DNA of 64,000 nucleotides, taken from the NCBI RefSeq assembly GCF_007665395.1, contig NZ_VDND01000006.1, forward strand, positions 186,001-250,000, written 5' to 3'. Numbering within the stretch: position 1 is the stretch's first letter; the number at the start of each line of letters is the position of its first letter. The notes under the pieces were generated by a model that ran no database searches, was not told the origin of the DNA, and saw only the letters and a list, made by a program, of their open reading frames with translations. Shown here one piece after another: positions 20,683-29,342 of this stretch. The stretch comes from Pseudomonas oryzihabitans (GTDB lineage: Bacteria; Pseudomonadota; Gammaproteobacteria; Pseudomonadales; Pseudomonadaceae). The position numbers were made by a program, and so were the translations under genes.

Positions 20683-21735
20683 ATGGCTGTCAGCGACGGT
20701 GAACTGACCCAGATGTTCGAGCACGTGCTCAAGCTTTCGAAAGTGGATGCCACCCAGAGCGTGGCCATTCTCAAAGCCCACTACTCCAACCCGCGCACCG
20801 TACGCGCGGCGATGGAAGCGGCCCAGCGTCTGGGCGCCAAGGTCTACGCGGTGGAATTGCCCGCGTTCAATGCGCCGGTGGCCATGGGCAACGACATGAC
20901 CGCCTACTGCGGCGACACCGCCCTGACTGGCAATCTCGCGGCCCAGCGGGCGCTGGAAGCGGCCGACCTGATCATCGACACCATGATGCTGCTGCACTCG
21001 CCCGAGCAGGAGCAGATCCTCAAGACCGGCACGCGCATGCTGCTGGCGGTGGAACCCCCGGAAGTGCTGGCGCGCATGTTGCCCACCGAGGCCGACAAAG
21101 CCCGGGTGATGGCCGCCGAAACGGTACTCAAGCAGGCCCGCAGCATGACCGTGCGCTCCCGCGCCGGCAGTGACTTCCGCGCCGCGTTGGGGCAATACCC
21201 GGCGGTGACCGAATACGGTTATGCCGACGCCCCGGGCCGCTGGGACCACTGGCCAAGCGGCTTCCTGTTCACCTGGCCGAACGAGGGAACCGCTGAGGGC
21301 ACCCTGGTGCTGGACGTCGGCGATATCCTGCTGCCGTTCAAGACCTACTGCCGCGAGCGCGTCACCCTGGAGATCGAAGAGGGCTTCATCACCGGCATCC
21401 ATGGGGGATTCGAGGCCGAGTATCTGCGTGAGTACCTGAAGTATTTCAACGACCCCGAGGTGTATGGCATCTCCCATATCGGCTGGGGTCTGCAGCCTCG
21501 CGCGCAGTGGACCGCCATGGGCCTGCACGACAAGAACGACGGCATGTGCATGGACGCCCGCGCGTTCTACGGCAACTTCCTGTTTTCCACCGGCCCCAAC
21601 ACCGAGGTGGGTGGCAAGCGCAAGACGCCGTGCCACCTGGACATCCCGCTGCGCAACTGTGACATCTACCTCGACGATGAGGCCGTGGTATTGGCTGGCG
21701 ACGTGGTCGCCCCGGCAGCCTCCATCGCTCGTTGA
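20683..21735 (+). CDS. nicX: 2,5-dihydroxypyridine 5,6-dioxygenase
   Basis: 350 residues, M29-aminopeptidase-like fold adapted to a non-haem Fe(II) dioxygenase. Residues reported for P. putida NicX fall at the same numbers here: iron ligands Glu177 (AVTEYGY), His318 and Asp320 (PCHLDIPL), and active-site His105 and His189. It opens the pyridine ring of 2,5-dihydroxypyridine to N-formylmaleamate. The start at 20683 has AGGAGA upstream and gives this exact numbering. Followed after about 100 bases by nicR. Confidence 0.93.
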   Translation: MAVSDGELTQMFEHVLKLSKVDATQSVAILKAHYSNPRTVRAAMEAAQRLGAKVYAVELPAFNAPVAMGNDMTAYCGDTALTGNLAAQRALEAADLIIDTMMLLHSPEQEQILKTGTRMLLAVEPPEVLARMLPTEADKARVMAAETVLKQARSMTVRSRAGSDFRAALGQYPAVTEYGYADAPGRWDHWPSGFLFTWPNEGTAEGTLVLDVGDILLPFKTYCRERVTLEIEEGFITGIHGGFEAEYLREYLKYFNDPEVYGISHIGWGLQPRAQWTAMGLHDKNDGMCMDARAFYGNFLFSTGPNTEVGGKRKTPCHLDIPLRNCDIYLDDEAVVLAGDVVAPAASIAR

Positions 21736-21838
21736 GCCAGAGCCGCCGGCGTCCGTGACGCGAGGTCAGGACGCGCGGCGGTGACGGGGTTTGGGGTATC
21801 GTTAGGCGATTTCCAGCTGCCCCGGATCTGTCCTGCCT

Positions 21839-22291
21839 ATGAGTTCCCCCGATCCTTCCTACGCCTTCGCCGAACAGGTGGGGCACTTGCTGCGCAAGGC
21901 TTACCAGCGCCACATGGCGATCTTTCAGCAGAACGTCGGCGAGACGCAGCTCACCGCGGTGCAGTTCATCACCCTCTGCGCCGTGCGCGACAACGGCCCC
22001 CGCTCGCTGACCGAACTGGTGGCGCTGACTGCCGTGGACCAGGCCACCATCCGCGGCATCGTCGAGCGCCTCCAGGCCCGCGAGCTGGTGGAGCTGGGCC
22101 ATGATGCGCGGGACCGGCGCAAGGTCATCGTGCATCTGTCCGCCGCGGGTCGCCTGGCGGTCGAGCGGACCGTGCCCGCGGCTCAGGAGATCAGCGAGCT
22201 AACCATGAGCAACCTCAACCCCGTCGAACGGGTGGCGATGCTGTTCCTGCTGCGTAAGATGATCGCCGACCCGGCGGACCAGCCTGGCTGA
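21839..22291 (+). CDS. nicR: MarR family regulator of nicotinate catabolism
   Basis: 150 residues, winged helix-turn-helix of the MarR family: SLTELVALTAVDQATIRGIV as the recognition region, then LVELGHDARDRRKVIVHLSA for the wing. It lies between nicX and nicAB, the location of nicR in P. putida, where it represses the nicC and nicX promoters and responds to 6-hydroxynicotinate. Probably co-transcribed with nicX. Confidence 0.87.
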   Translation: MSSPDPSYAFAEQVGHLLRKAYQRHMAIFQQNVGETQLTAVQFITLCAVRDNGPRSLTELVALTAVDQATIRGIVERLQARELVELGHDARDRRKVIVHLSAAGRLAVERTVPAAQEISELTMSNLNPVERVAMLFLLRKMIADPADQPG

Positions 22292-22375
22292 TCGCGCTCA
22301 CGATGAAGCCGGCGCCGCCCCGGCGACGTCCCAATACTCGGCATACCCCGCTCCGCTAGCCAGTTGGTACCGTTC

Positions 22376-22412
22376 TTGCCTTTTGATGTAGTCAGCACTA
22401 TACGAACATCAA
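22376..22412 (+). promoter_or_regulatory. nicAB promoter with overlapping inverted repeat
   Basis: TTGCCT (22376-22381) and TATACG (22399-22404) are spaced 17 bases and fit a sigma-70 promoter. An inverted repeat TTGATGT (22383-22389) / ACATCAA (22406-22412) with a 16-base spacer straddles it and ends 8 bases before the nicA ATG. In P. putida the nicAB promoter is controlled by the TetR-type NicS; no nicS gene is present in this window, so the binding protein is unknown. Confidence 0.6.
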
Positions 22413-22419
22413 GAGTGGC

Positions 22420-22929
22420 ATGAACAAACCTCTTTCGCCCACCGCCACGGCCAGCGTCACTTGCACCGTCAACGGCCAGCCCGTGACCTGCAGCGCCATG
22501 GCCGACACGCCCCTGCTATTGGTGCTGCGCAACGACCTCCACCTCAATGGCCCGAAGTTCGGTTGCGGGCTGGGCGAGTGCGGGGCGTGCACGGTGATCG
22601 TCGACGGCAAGGCCGCCCGCTCTTGCGTGCTGCCGCTGAGCGGGGTAGCGAATCGACACGTCACCACCCTCGAAGGTCTCGGAGACCGTCACCACCCGCA
22701 TCCGGTGCAGCAAGCCTTCATCGAGGCCCAGGCAGCCCAGTGCGGCTATTGCCTGAACGGCATGATCATGACCGCCAAGGCCTTGCTCGATCGCAACCCG
22801 GATCCCAGCGAGGCGCAGATTCGCCGCGCGCTGTCGGCCAACCTGTGCCGCTGCGGCACGCACCTGGAGATCCTCGCTGCGGTGCGCCGTGCCTCCCAGC
22901 TTTACCGTGAGAGCCGCCGCAATGAATGA
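22420..22929 (+). CDS. nicA: Nicotinate dehydrogenase small subunit (2Fe-2S)
   Basis: 169 residues. Two [2Fe-2S] clusters of the xanthine dehydrogenase family are evident: the plant-type cluster in CGLGECGACTVIVDGKAARSC-like spacing (residues about 48-69) and the second in CGYCLNGM plus CRCGTH. NicA passes electrons from the molybdenum site of NicB during hydroxylation of nicotinate to 6-hydroxynicotinate. Its stop overlaps the nicB start by 8 bases. Confidence 0.93.
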   Translation: MNKPLSPTATASVTCTVNGQPVTCSAMADTPLLLVLRNDLHLNGPKFGCGLGECGACTVIVDGKAARSCVLPLSGVANRHVTTLEGLGDRHHPHPVQQAFIEAQAAQCGYCLNGMIMTAKALLDRNPDPSEAQIRRALSANLCRCGTHLEILAAVRRASQLYRESRRNE

Positions 22930-25900
22930 GCGTACCCTACCCACCCAGGCCGAGCTGCTGGAGCGCGATGGCGTGCTGCTGGTGATCGCCGAGATCCAGC
23001 CGCCTTCCGGCCCGGTGCCCAAGGGCCAGACTCCGGTGCTCAAGCCCACAGAGTTGGGGCTGTTCATCGCCTTGTGCGACAGTGGCGAATACTACGCTTT
23101 CAACGGCCACGTCGACCTCGGTACCGGCATCCAGACCGCCCTCGGGCAGATCGTTGCCGAAGAGCTGGACCTGCGCCTGGACCAGCTGCGCATGGTGCTC
23201 GGCGACACCGCCCGGGCACCCAACCAGGGCGCCACCATCGCCAGCGCCACGTTGCAAATCTCCGCAGTGCCGCTGCGCAACGCCGCGGCCGAAGCACGCC
23301 GGTGGCTGCTGACGGCCGCCGCCGAGCGCTTCGGCACTGCCGATCTGCGCATCGAGGCCGGCGTGGTGCATGGGCGCGCCGACCAGGCGCTAAGTTTCGC
23401 TGAATTGATCCAGGGCCGGCGCATCGTGCTGACCCTCAGCGGCGATGCCCCCTTGAAACCGCTGACCGACTACAGGCTGGTGGGCCAAAGCTCGGCGCGC
23501 GTCGATATCCCGGCCAAGGCAACCGGCGAGCTGACCTTCGTGCACGACATGCGCGTGCCCGACATGCTGCATGGCCGCGTGGTGCGTCCACCCTACGATG
23601 GCTACGACACCGGCGTGTTTGTCGGTACCAGCCTGCTCAGCGTGGATGAAGGCTCCATCGCGCATCTCCCCGGCATCGTCCGCGTGGTGGTGCTCGGCGA
23701 CTTTATCGGCATCGTCGCCGAGCGCGAGGAGCAGGCAATCAAGGCCGCCCGTGAGCTCAGGGTGCAGTGGAAGCCCTGGCAGCAGCACCTGCCCAACCTC
23801 GACGACATCGAACAGGCGCTGCGCGACAATCCATCCACAGAACGCGTGGTGCACGACACCGGCGGCGTCGACGCGGCACTGGCCGGCGTCGCTACACGAC
23901 TGACCCGTCGCTACCTGTGGCCGTACCAGCTGCACGCTTCCATCGGCCCGGCCTGTGCGGTGGCCGATGTCCAGCCTGCGGGCATCCGCATCTGGTCCGG
24001 TACGCAAAATCCTCACGCCCTACGCGCCGATCTGGCCTGGCTGCTGGAATGCGATGAAGCCGGCATCGAGATCATCCGCATGGAAGCCGCCGGCTGCTAC
24101 GGCCGCAATTGTGCTGACGACGTCTGCGCTGACGCCGTGCTGCTGTCCCGCGCGGTTGGCAAGCCGGTGCGCGTGCAGCTGACCCGCGAGCAGGAGCACG
24201 CCTGGGAGCCCAAGGGCACCGCGCAGTTGATGGAGGTCGACGGCGGCATCGACTCCGCCGGCGACTTGGCCGTCTATGACTTCCGTACCCGCTACCCGTC
24301 CAATGGCGCGCCGACCCTGGCGCTGCTGCTGACCGGTAGGGTAGAGCCGGTGCCGGTGGCCTACGAAATGGGTGATCGCACCGCCGTACCCCATTACCGG
24401 TATCCCGAGCTGCGCGTCAGCATCGAAGACATGGCCCCCATCGTGCGCGCTTCCTGGCTGCGCGGCGTGTCGGCGCTACCCAACGTGTTCGCCCACGAAT
24501 CCTATATCGACGAACTGGCCTACGAGGCCGGCGTCGACCCGGTGGAATACCGCCTGCGCTACCTGCCGGACGAACGCGCCGCCGAACTGGTGCGCGCCAC
24601 CGCCGAGCGTGCGCAATGGACGCCCCGCACCCAGCCGGCGCAAACCTCCAGCGAAGACGGTGTGCTGCGCGGTCGTGGCTTTGCCTATGCGCGCTACATC
24701 CATAGCAAATTCCCCGGCTTCGGCGCCGCCTGGGCTGCCTGGGTAGCGGACGTGGCCATCGACAAGGCCACCGGCGACATCGCCGTGACCCGCGTGGTGG
24801 TCGGCCATGACGCCGGCATGATGGTCAATCCGGCCGGCGTGCAGCATCAGATCCACGGCAACGTGATGCAGTCCACCAGCCGTGTGCTCAAGGAGCGTGT
24901 GACCTTCGAAGAGTCGCGGGTGGCGAGCAAGGAGTGGGGCGGCTACCCGATCCTGACCTTCCCACAAGTGCCCGACGTCGACGTGATGATGATGCCGCGC
25001 CAGAGCGAGCCGCCGCTCGGCGCCGGCGAGTCGGCTTCGGTGCCCAGCGCCGCGGCCATCGCCAATGCCGTGTTCGATGCCACCGGCATTCGTTTTCGCG
25101 AGCTGCCGATCACCGCCGAGCGGGTGCTGGCGGCGCTCAAGGCCGCCGAACCGCAGGACCCGATCGGGCTGCCCTATGCCGCACCGCCCAAGAGCAAGAA
25201 GCGCAAATGGCTGTTCGGCGGCTTGGCAGGGCTGTTCGGCACCGCGGTGGGCCTGGGCATCAGTGCCCTGCCATGGCGCGCCGAGATCGCCGCGGTCACG
25301 CCGCCACCGGCTGGAACCTGGAGCGTCGCCACGCTGGAGCGCGGCCGGCAACTGGCCGCCGCCGGTGACTGCGCCGTGTGCCATACCGCCCACGGCGGCG
25401 TGACCAACGCCGGTGGCCTGGCCATGGATACGCCGTTCGGCGTTCTGTACAGCACCAACATCACCCCGGATATCCAAACCGGCATCGGCAACTGGTCGTT
25501 CGCCGCCTTCGACCGTGCCATGCGCCAAGGCATCAGCCGCGACGGCCGGCATCTGTACCCGGCGTTTCCCTACACGGCCTTTCGCAACATCAAGGAAGCC
25601 GACATGCAGGCGCTGTACGCTTACCTGATGTCGCAACCCGCGGTGCCGAGTACGCCACCAGCCAACCAGATGCGCTTCCCGTTCAACGTGCGGTCGCTGA
25701 TGGCCGGCTGGAACACCCTGTTCCTCAAGCAGGGCGAATACCAGGACGATCCGGCCCGCAGTGCCCAGTGGAACCGCGGCAATTACCTGGTCAATGGCCT
25801 GGGCCACTGCGCCGCCTGTCACTCGCCACGCAATGCGCTGGGCGCGGAGCAGGGCGGGGTGAAGTTCCTGTCCGGGGCGATGGTCGATGGCTGGGAGGCG

Positions 25901-26485
25901 CCAGCGCTGACCGGGCTGTCAAAAGCGCCGACGCCCTGGACCGAAGAGCAGCTGTTCACCTATATGCGCACCGGCTTCAGCGCCGAGCATGGCGTGGCGG
26001 CCGGACCCATGGGGCCGGTGGTCAGCGAGTTGTCGACGTTGCCGGACGATGATTTGCGGGCGATCGCCCACTACCTTGGCAGCCTCGAAGGCGAGCCCCC
26101 CGCGCAGGGGCAAAAGACCGTGGCCAGGGTGCCAGCGACGGCCGACCTGGCCAACGGTCGGCGGGTGTTCGAAGGCGCCTGCGCCGGTTGCCACAGTGCC
26201 TTGGAAGGTGGCCCCGAACTGTTCGGGGTGAGCCCGTCCATGGCGGCCAACACCAACGTGCATAGCGACCGGCCCGACAACTTGATCAAGGTCATCCTGC
26301 AGGGCATCGGTAATCCGGCGGTCAGCGACCTGGGTTACATGCCGGCGTTCAAGGACAGCCTCTCCGATACCCAGGTCAGCGACCTGGCGTCCTACCTGCG
26401 CAGCACCTTCGCTGCCGACAAGGCGCCATGGCCGCCACTGGGCAAGCAAGTCGCCTGGCTACGTGCCAACCCGGGCAGCCACTGA
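22922..26485 (+). CDS. nicB: Nicotinate dehydrogenase large subunit (molybdopterin plus cytochrome c)
   Basis: 1187 residues, as expected for P. putida NicB. Residues 1-750 form the molybdenum hydroxylase (aldehyde oxidase-type) domains, with GHVDLGTGIQTALGQIVAEE and GAGESASVPSAAAIANAV as cofactor-binding stretches. A short membrane-like segment (about 763-785, WLFGGLAGLFGTAVGLGI) leads to three cytochrome c domains with CAVCH, CAACH and CAGCH. It hydroxylates nicotinate at C6 with water and hands electrons through the haems to the respiratory chain. The start at 22922 is fixed by the overlap with nicA. Confidence 0.93.
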   Translation: MNERTLPTQAELLERDGVLLVIAEIQPPSGPVPKGQTPVLKPTELGLFIALCDSGEYYAFNGHVDLGTGIQTALGQIVAEELDLRLDQLRMVLGDTARAPNQGATIASATLQISAVPLRNAAAEARRWLLTAAAERFGTADLRIEAGVVHGRADQALSFAELIQGRRIVLTLSGDAPLKPLTDYRLVGQSSARVDIPAKATGELTFVHDMRVPDMLHGRVVRPPYDGYDTGVFVGTSLLSVDEGSIAHLPGIVRVVVLGDFIGIVAEREEQAIKAARELRVQWKPWQQHLPNLDDIEQALRDNPSTERVVHDTGGVDAALAGVATRLTRRYLWPYQLHASIGPACAVADVQPAGIRIWSGTQNPHALRADLAWLLECDEAGIEIIRMEAAGCYGRNCADDVCADAVLLSRAVGKPVRVQLTREQEHAWEPKGTAQLMEVDGGIDSAGDLAVYDFRTRYPSNGAPTLALLLTGRVEPVPVAYEMGDRTAVPHYRYPELRVSIEDMAPIVRASWLRGVSALPNVFAHESYIDELAYEAGVDPVEYRLRYLPDERAAELVRATAERAQWTPRTQPAQTSSEDGVLRGRGFAYARYIHSKFPGFGAAWAAWVADVAIDKATGDIAVTRVVVGHDAGMMVNPAGVQHQIHGNVMQSTSRVLKERVTFEESRVASKEWGGYPILTFPQVPDVDVMMMPRQSEPPLGAGESASVPSAAAIANAVFDATGIRFRELPITAERVLAALKAAEPQDPIGLPYAAPPKSKKRKWLFGGLAGLFGTAVGLGISALPWRAEIAAVTPPPAGTWSVATLERGRQLAAAGDCAVCHTAHGGVTNAGGLAMDTPFGVLYSTNITPDIQTGIGNWSFAAFDRAMRQGISRDGRHLYPAFPYTAFRNIKEADMQALYAYLMSQPAVPSTPPANQMRFPFNVRSLMAGWNTLFLKQGEYQDDPARSAQWNRGNYLVNGLGHCAACHSPRNALGAEQGGVKFLSGAMVDGWEAPALTGLSKAPTPWTEEQLFTYMRTGFSAEHGVAAGPMGPVVSELSTLPDDDLRAIAHYLGSLEGEPPAQGQKTVARVPATADLANGRRVFEGACAGCHSALEGGPELFGVSPSMAANTNVHSDRPDNLIKVILQGIGNPAVSDLGYMPAFKDSLSDTQVSDLASYLRSTFAADKAPWPPLGKQVAWLRANPGSH

Positions 26486-26514
26486 GCTACATCATTTTCT
26501 CGACGCGCCCGCCA

Positions 26515-26756
26515 GGGATGACCTGGCTGTATCGAACGAGACGGTGCAGGCCGTCGAACGCCTGCTCACCACGCTGCGCGGGGAGCGGGACGGCTAGCGG
26601 GAGCTCGCCTACCCGTGGCGGGCGATGTGCTTCGCGCTGGTGCAGGAGAACCAGGCCCTGCGCGACCGGCTGCAGGAGCCACCTCGACCCATGCGGCCCA
26701 CCGGGCGGACCTAGGCCGTCGCCCGGTACTGCAACGCCTCGGCCAGTTGCGTCCGC
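26515..26756. repeat. Right 242-bp direct repeat flanking the island
   Basis: Gapless match to 10232-10473. This copy contains the genuine 3' end of comM on the minus strand and a degenerate copy of the small gene on the plus strand. The two copies lie exactly 16283 bases apart. Confidence 0.85.
26523..26714 (+). pseudogene. Decayed copy of the small SOS gene
   Basis: Counterpart of the gene at 10240-10431. The ATG is CTG here, codon 25 (Tyr) has become TAG at 26595-26597, and the upstream sequence has no LexA box because nicB abuts it. Its terminal TAG overlaps the comM stop. It is non-functional and probably free to drift since the left copy is intact. Confidence 0.85.
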
Positions 26757-28201
26757 TGGATGTCGGCCTGGCCGGCGAGATCGGTCAGGGTGCGGGCCAC
26801 CTTGATCACCCGGTGCAGGGCGCGCAGGGACAGATTCAGGCGTTCACCGGCGGCTTCCAGCCAGCGCTGATCGGCGTCGTGCAGGGCACAGACCTGATGC
26901 AGCTGGTCCAGGCCGAGCAGGGCGTTCGGCCGGCCCTGGCGCGCCAGCTGGATGGCGCGCGCCTCGGCCACCTGCCGCGCCGCCGCGGCGGTCGTCAGTT
27001 CGGCCGTTGGCGGGGCGCCCAGGCGCAGATGCTCGCGGGCTACGGTCAGGTGCAGGTCTATCCGGTCCAGCAGTGGGCCGGACAGCTTGGCGCGATAGCG
27101 CTGGATCTGGTCCGGGCTGCAGCGACAGCGCCCGCTGGGATCGCCGAGATAGCCACAGGGGCAGGGATTCATCGCCGCCACCAGCTGGAAGCGTGCCGGA
27201 AAACGCACCCGTTCCCGCGCCCGGGCGATGACGATCTCGCCGCTCTCCAGGGGTTCGCGCAGCACCTCCAGCACCTTGCGATCGAATTCCGGCAGCTCAT
27301 CGAGGAACAGCACCCCGCAATGGGCGAGGGTGATCTCGCCCGGGCCAGGCCGACTGCCACCTCCCACCAACGCCGGGCCGGACGCCGAATGGTGCGGCTG
27401 GCGGAACGGCCGCTGCGGCCAGTGCTGCAGTGGCTCGGGCCCGGCTACCGAATGGATGGCGGCCACCTGCAGTGCCTCCTCTTCGTCCAGCGCTGGCAAC
27501 AGGCCCGGTAGGCGACTGGCGAGCAGCGTCTTGCCGGTTCCCGGCGGCCCGGCCAGCAGCAGGTTATGGGCGCCGGCCGCGGCCACCACCAGGGCGCGCT
27601 TGGCCGCCTGCTGGCCCTGGACCTCGGCCAGGTCCGGGTAGGGCAGGGGAGTACGCAGCAGCCCGCTGGGCTGGTAATGGCTAAGCGGCGCCTGGCCGCT
27701 CAGGTGTCCGGCGAATTCCAGCAGGTGATCCACCGCCAGTACCGCCAGACCGCTGGCCAGGCAGGCCTCCTCGGCATTGGCGCGGGGCACCACCAGGACG
27801 CGTCCGGCCGCCCGGGCGGCGAGCGCCGCCGGCAGCACGCCGCGGACCGGCCGCACCGCACCCGACAACGCCAGCTCCCCGAGGCATTCGTAACCTTCCA
27901 GGCCCGGCGCCGGCAGCTGGCCACTGGCGGCCAGGATGCCGATGGCCAGGGCGAGGTCGAAGCGACCACCGTCCTTCGGCAGGTCGGCCGGGGCGAGATT
28001 GAGGGTGATGCGGCGGCTGGGAAACTCGAAGCCGGCATTGAGGATGGCGCTGCGCACCCGGTCTTTGGCTTCGCGGACCGCCGTTTCCGGCAGGCCCACC
28101 AGGGTGAGCGCCGGCAGGCCATTGGCCAGGTGGGCTTCGACCACCACGCTGGGCGCTTCGACACCCACCTGGGCGCGGGTATGAACGAGGGCAAGCGACA
28201 T
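26711..28201 (-). CDS. comM: YifB/ComM family Mg-chelatase-like AAA+ ATPase
   Basis: 496 residues. N-terminal Lon-protease-like S5 domain (LVGLPETAVREAKDRVRSAI), Walker A LLAGPPGTGKTLLASRLPGL, Walker B GVLFLDELPEFDR, and the C-terminal Mg-chelatase helical lid. ComM is a hexameric helicase that drives branch migration during natural transformation. The start at 28201 (MSLALVHTRAQ) is the family start. The gene's 3' end defines the right edge of the island; a scrap of it also lies at 10428-10473. Confidence 0.93.
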   Translation of the reverse strand: MSLALVHTRAQVGVEAPSVVVEAHLANGLPALTLVGLPETAVREAKDRVRSAILNAGFEFPSRRITLNLAPADLPKDGGRFDLALAIGILAASGQLPAPGLEGYECLGELALSGAVRPVRGVLPAALAARAAGRVLVVPRANAEEACLASGLAVLAVDHLLEFAGHLSGQAPLSHYQPSGLLRTPLPYPDLAEVQGQQAAKRALVVAAAGAHNLLLAGPPGTGKTLLASRLPGLLPALDEEEALQVAAIHSVAGPEPLQHWPQRPFRQPHHSASGPALVGGGSRPGPGEITLAHCGVLFLDELPEFDRKVLEVLREPLESGEIVIARARERVRFPARFQLVAAMNPCPCGYLGDPSGRCRCSPDQIQRYRAKLSGPLLDRIDLHLTVAREHLRLGAPPTAELTTAAAARQVAEARAIQLARQGRPNALLGLDQLHQVCALHDADQRWLEAAGERLNLSLRALHRVIKVARTLTDLAGQADIQRTQLAEALQYRATA

Positions 28202-28265
28202 GATCTCTCCCTGATCGTGATTCGCTAGACGACAAGGCTGCACCATCCTGGCGCGCCGGTACGGC

Positions 28266-28565
28266 TCAGTCGGCGGGAGCGACGTCCGTGGCCGGGGTGA
28301 CCGGCGGGGTAGTGGCCTGGGGCTTGGCGCTCTCCAGCTCGGTCAGCCGGGCTTCGAGAGCCTCCAGACGTGCCCGGGTCCGCGCCAGCACGGCCATCTG
28401 GGCATCGAATTCCTCACGGCTGACGACATCCAGCTTGCTCAGCGCACCCTGCAGCAGCGCCTTGAACTGACTCTCGAGTTCCGCCTTGGGCAGCGGCGAG
28501 TCCTGACCGAACAGCCGGCTGGCCTGCTGAGTCAGGGAATCGAACAGCGAACGGGTCGTGGACAT
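28266..28565 (-). CDS. ubiK: UbiK family ubiquinone biosynthesis accessory factor
   Basis: 99 residues: an amphipathic N-terminal helix (LFDSLTQQASRLFGQDS), a coiled coil (FDAQMAVLARTRARLEALEA) and a disordered Pro/Thr tail. UbiK (formerly YqiC/BMFP) works with UbiJ in aerobic ubiquinone synthesis and binds lipids. Start taken at 28565, six bases after AGGGG; an in-frame ATG two codons upstream is possible. Adjacent to comM in the same direction, as in other pseudomonads. Confidence 0.88.
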   Translation of the reverse strand: MSTTRSLFDSLTQQASRLFGQDSPLPKAELESQFKALLQGALSKLDVVSREEFDAQMAVLARTRARLEALEARLTELESAKPQATTPPVTPATDVAPAD

Positions 28566-28631
28566 GGTCATCCCCTGCGAAAGCAAAGCCCGAGTGTAGC
28601 ACAGCGGGTTTTCCGCATCGGTCGCAGCTCT

Positions 28632-28648
28632 TGCACCGCTTTGGTGCC
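28632..28648 (+). promoter_or_regulatory. NtrC enhancer site upstream of glnK
   Basis: TGCACC-GCTTT-GGTGCC matches the NtrC consensus (TGCACC-N5-GGTGCA) in 11 of 12 arm positions. A second half-site, TGGTGCA, lies at 28675-28681. Both are about 100-150 bases upstream of the sigma-54 promoter, the usual enhancer distance. Confidence 0.85.
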
Positions 28649-28766
28649 ATGCCTGGCCCAGAGCTGTTCGCTGTTGGTGCAAAGAGTTGCCCTCCAGGAT
28701 GTCCGCTGCCCCTTCAGGAGGCGCGCCAGGCGTGCTACCCCTGATAATCCGTACGCCTTCACAAAC

Positions 28767-28784
28767 CTGGCAAGCTTTCTGCTA
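28767..28784 (+). promoter_or_regulatory. Sigma-54 promoter of glnK-amtB
   Basis: TGGCAAG-N5-TGCT places GG at 28769-28770 and GC at 28781-28782, the invariant GG-N10-GC spacing of -24/-12 promoters. Together with the upstream NtrC site this indicates induction by nitrogen limitation through RpoN and NtrC. Confidence 0.85.
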
Positions 28785-28901
28785 CTGCCGATTGCAGAGA
28801 CGGGCGTCAGAAGGCGCCTGAGGTAGGGGCGCCTCCGGCAGCCGCTACCGTGACCACGGTGTTCGACATGCCGACGGTTAAACAGACGGTCACTGCGCTA
28901 G

Positions 28902-29294
<393 letters not shown>

Positions 29295-29342
29295 CGATCT
29301 AACCGACCGCCCAACCCCACACGAGCCCCAGGAGAAACAACG

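Noticed and set aside
26488..26503. A second LexA box expected in front of the right-hand copy of the small gene
   Set aside because: The corresponding bases are the nicB 3' end and do not match; this copy is a pseudogene.
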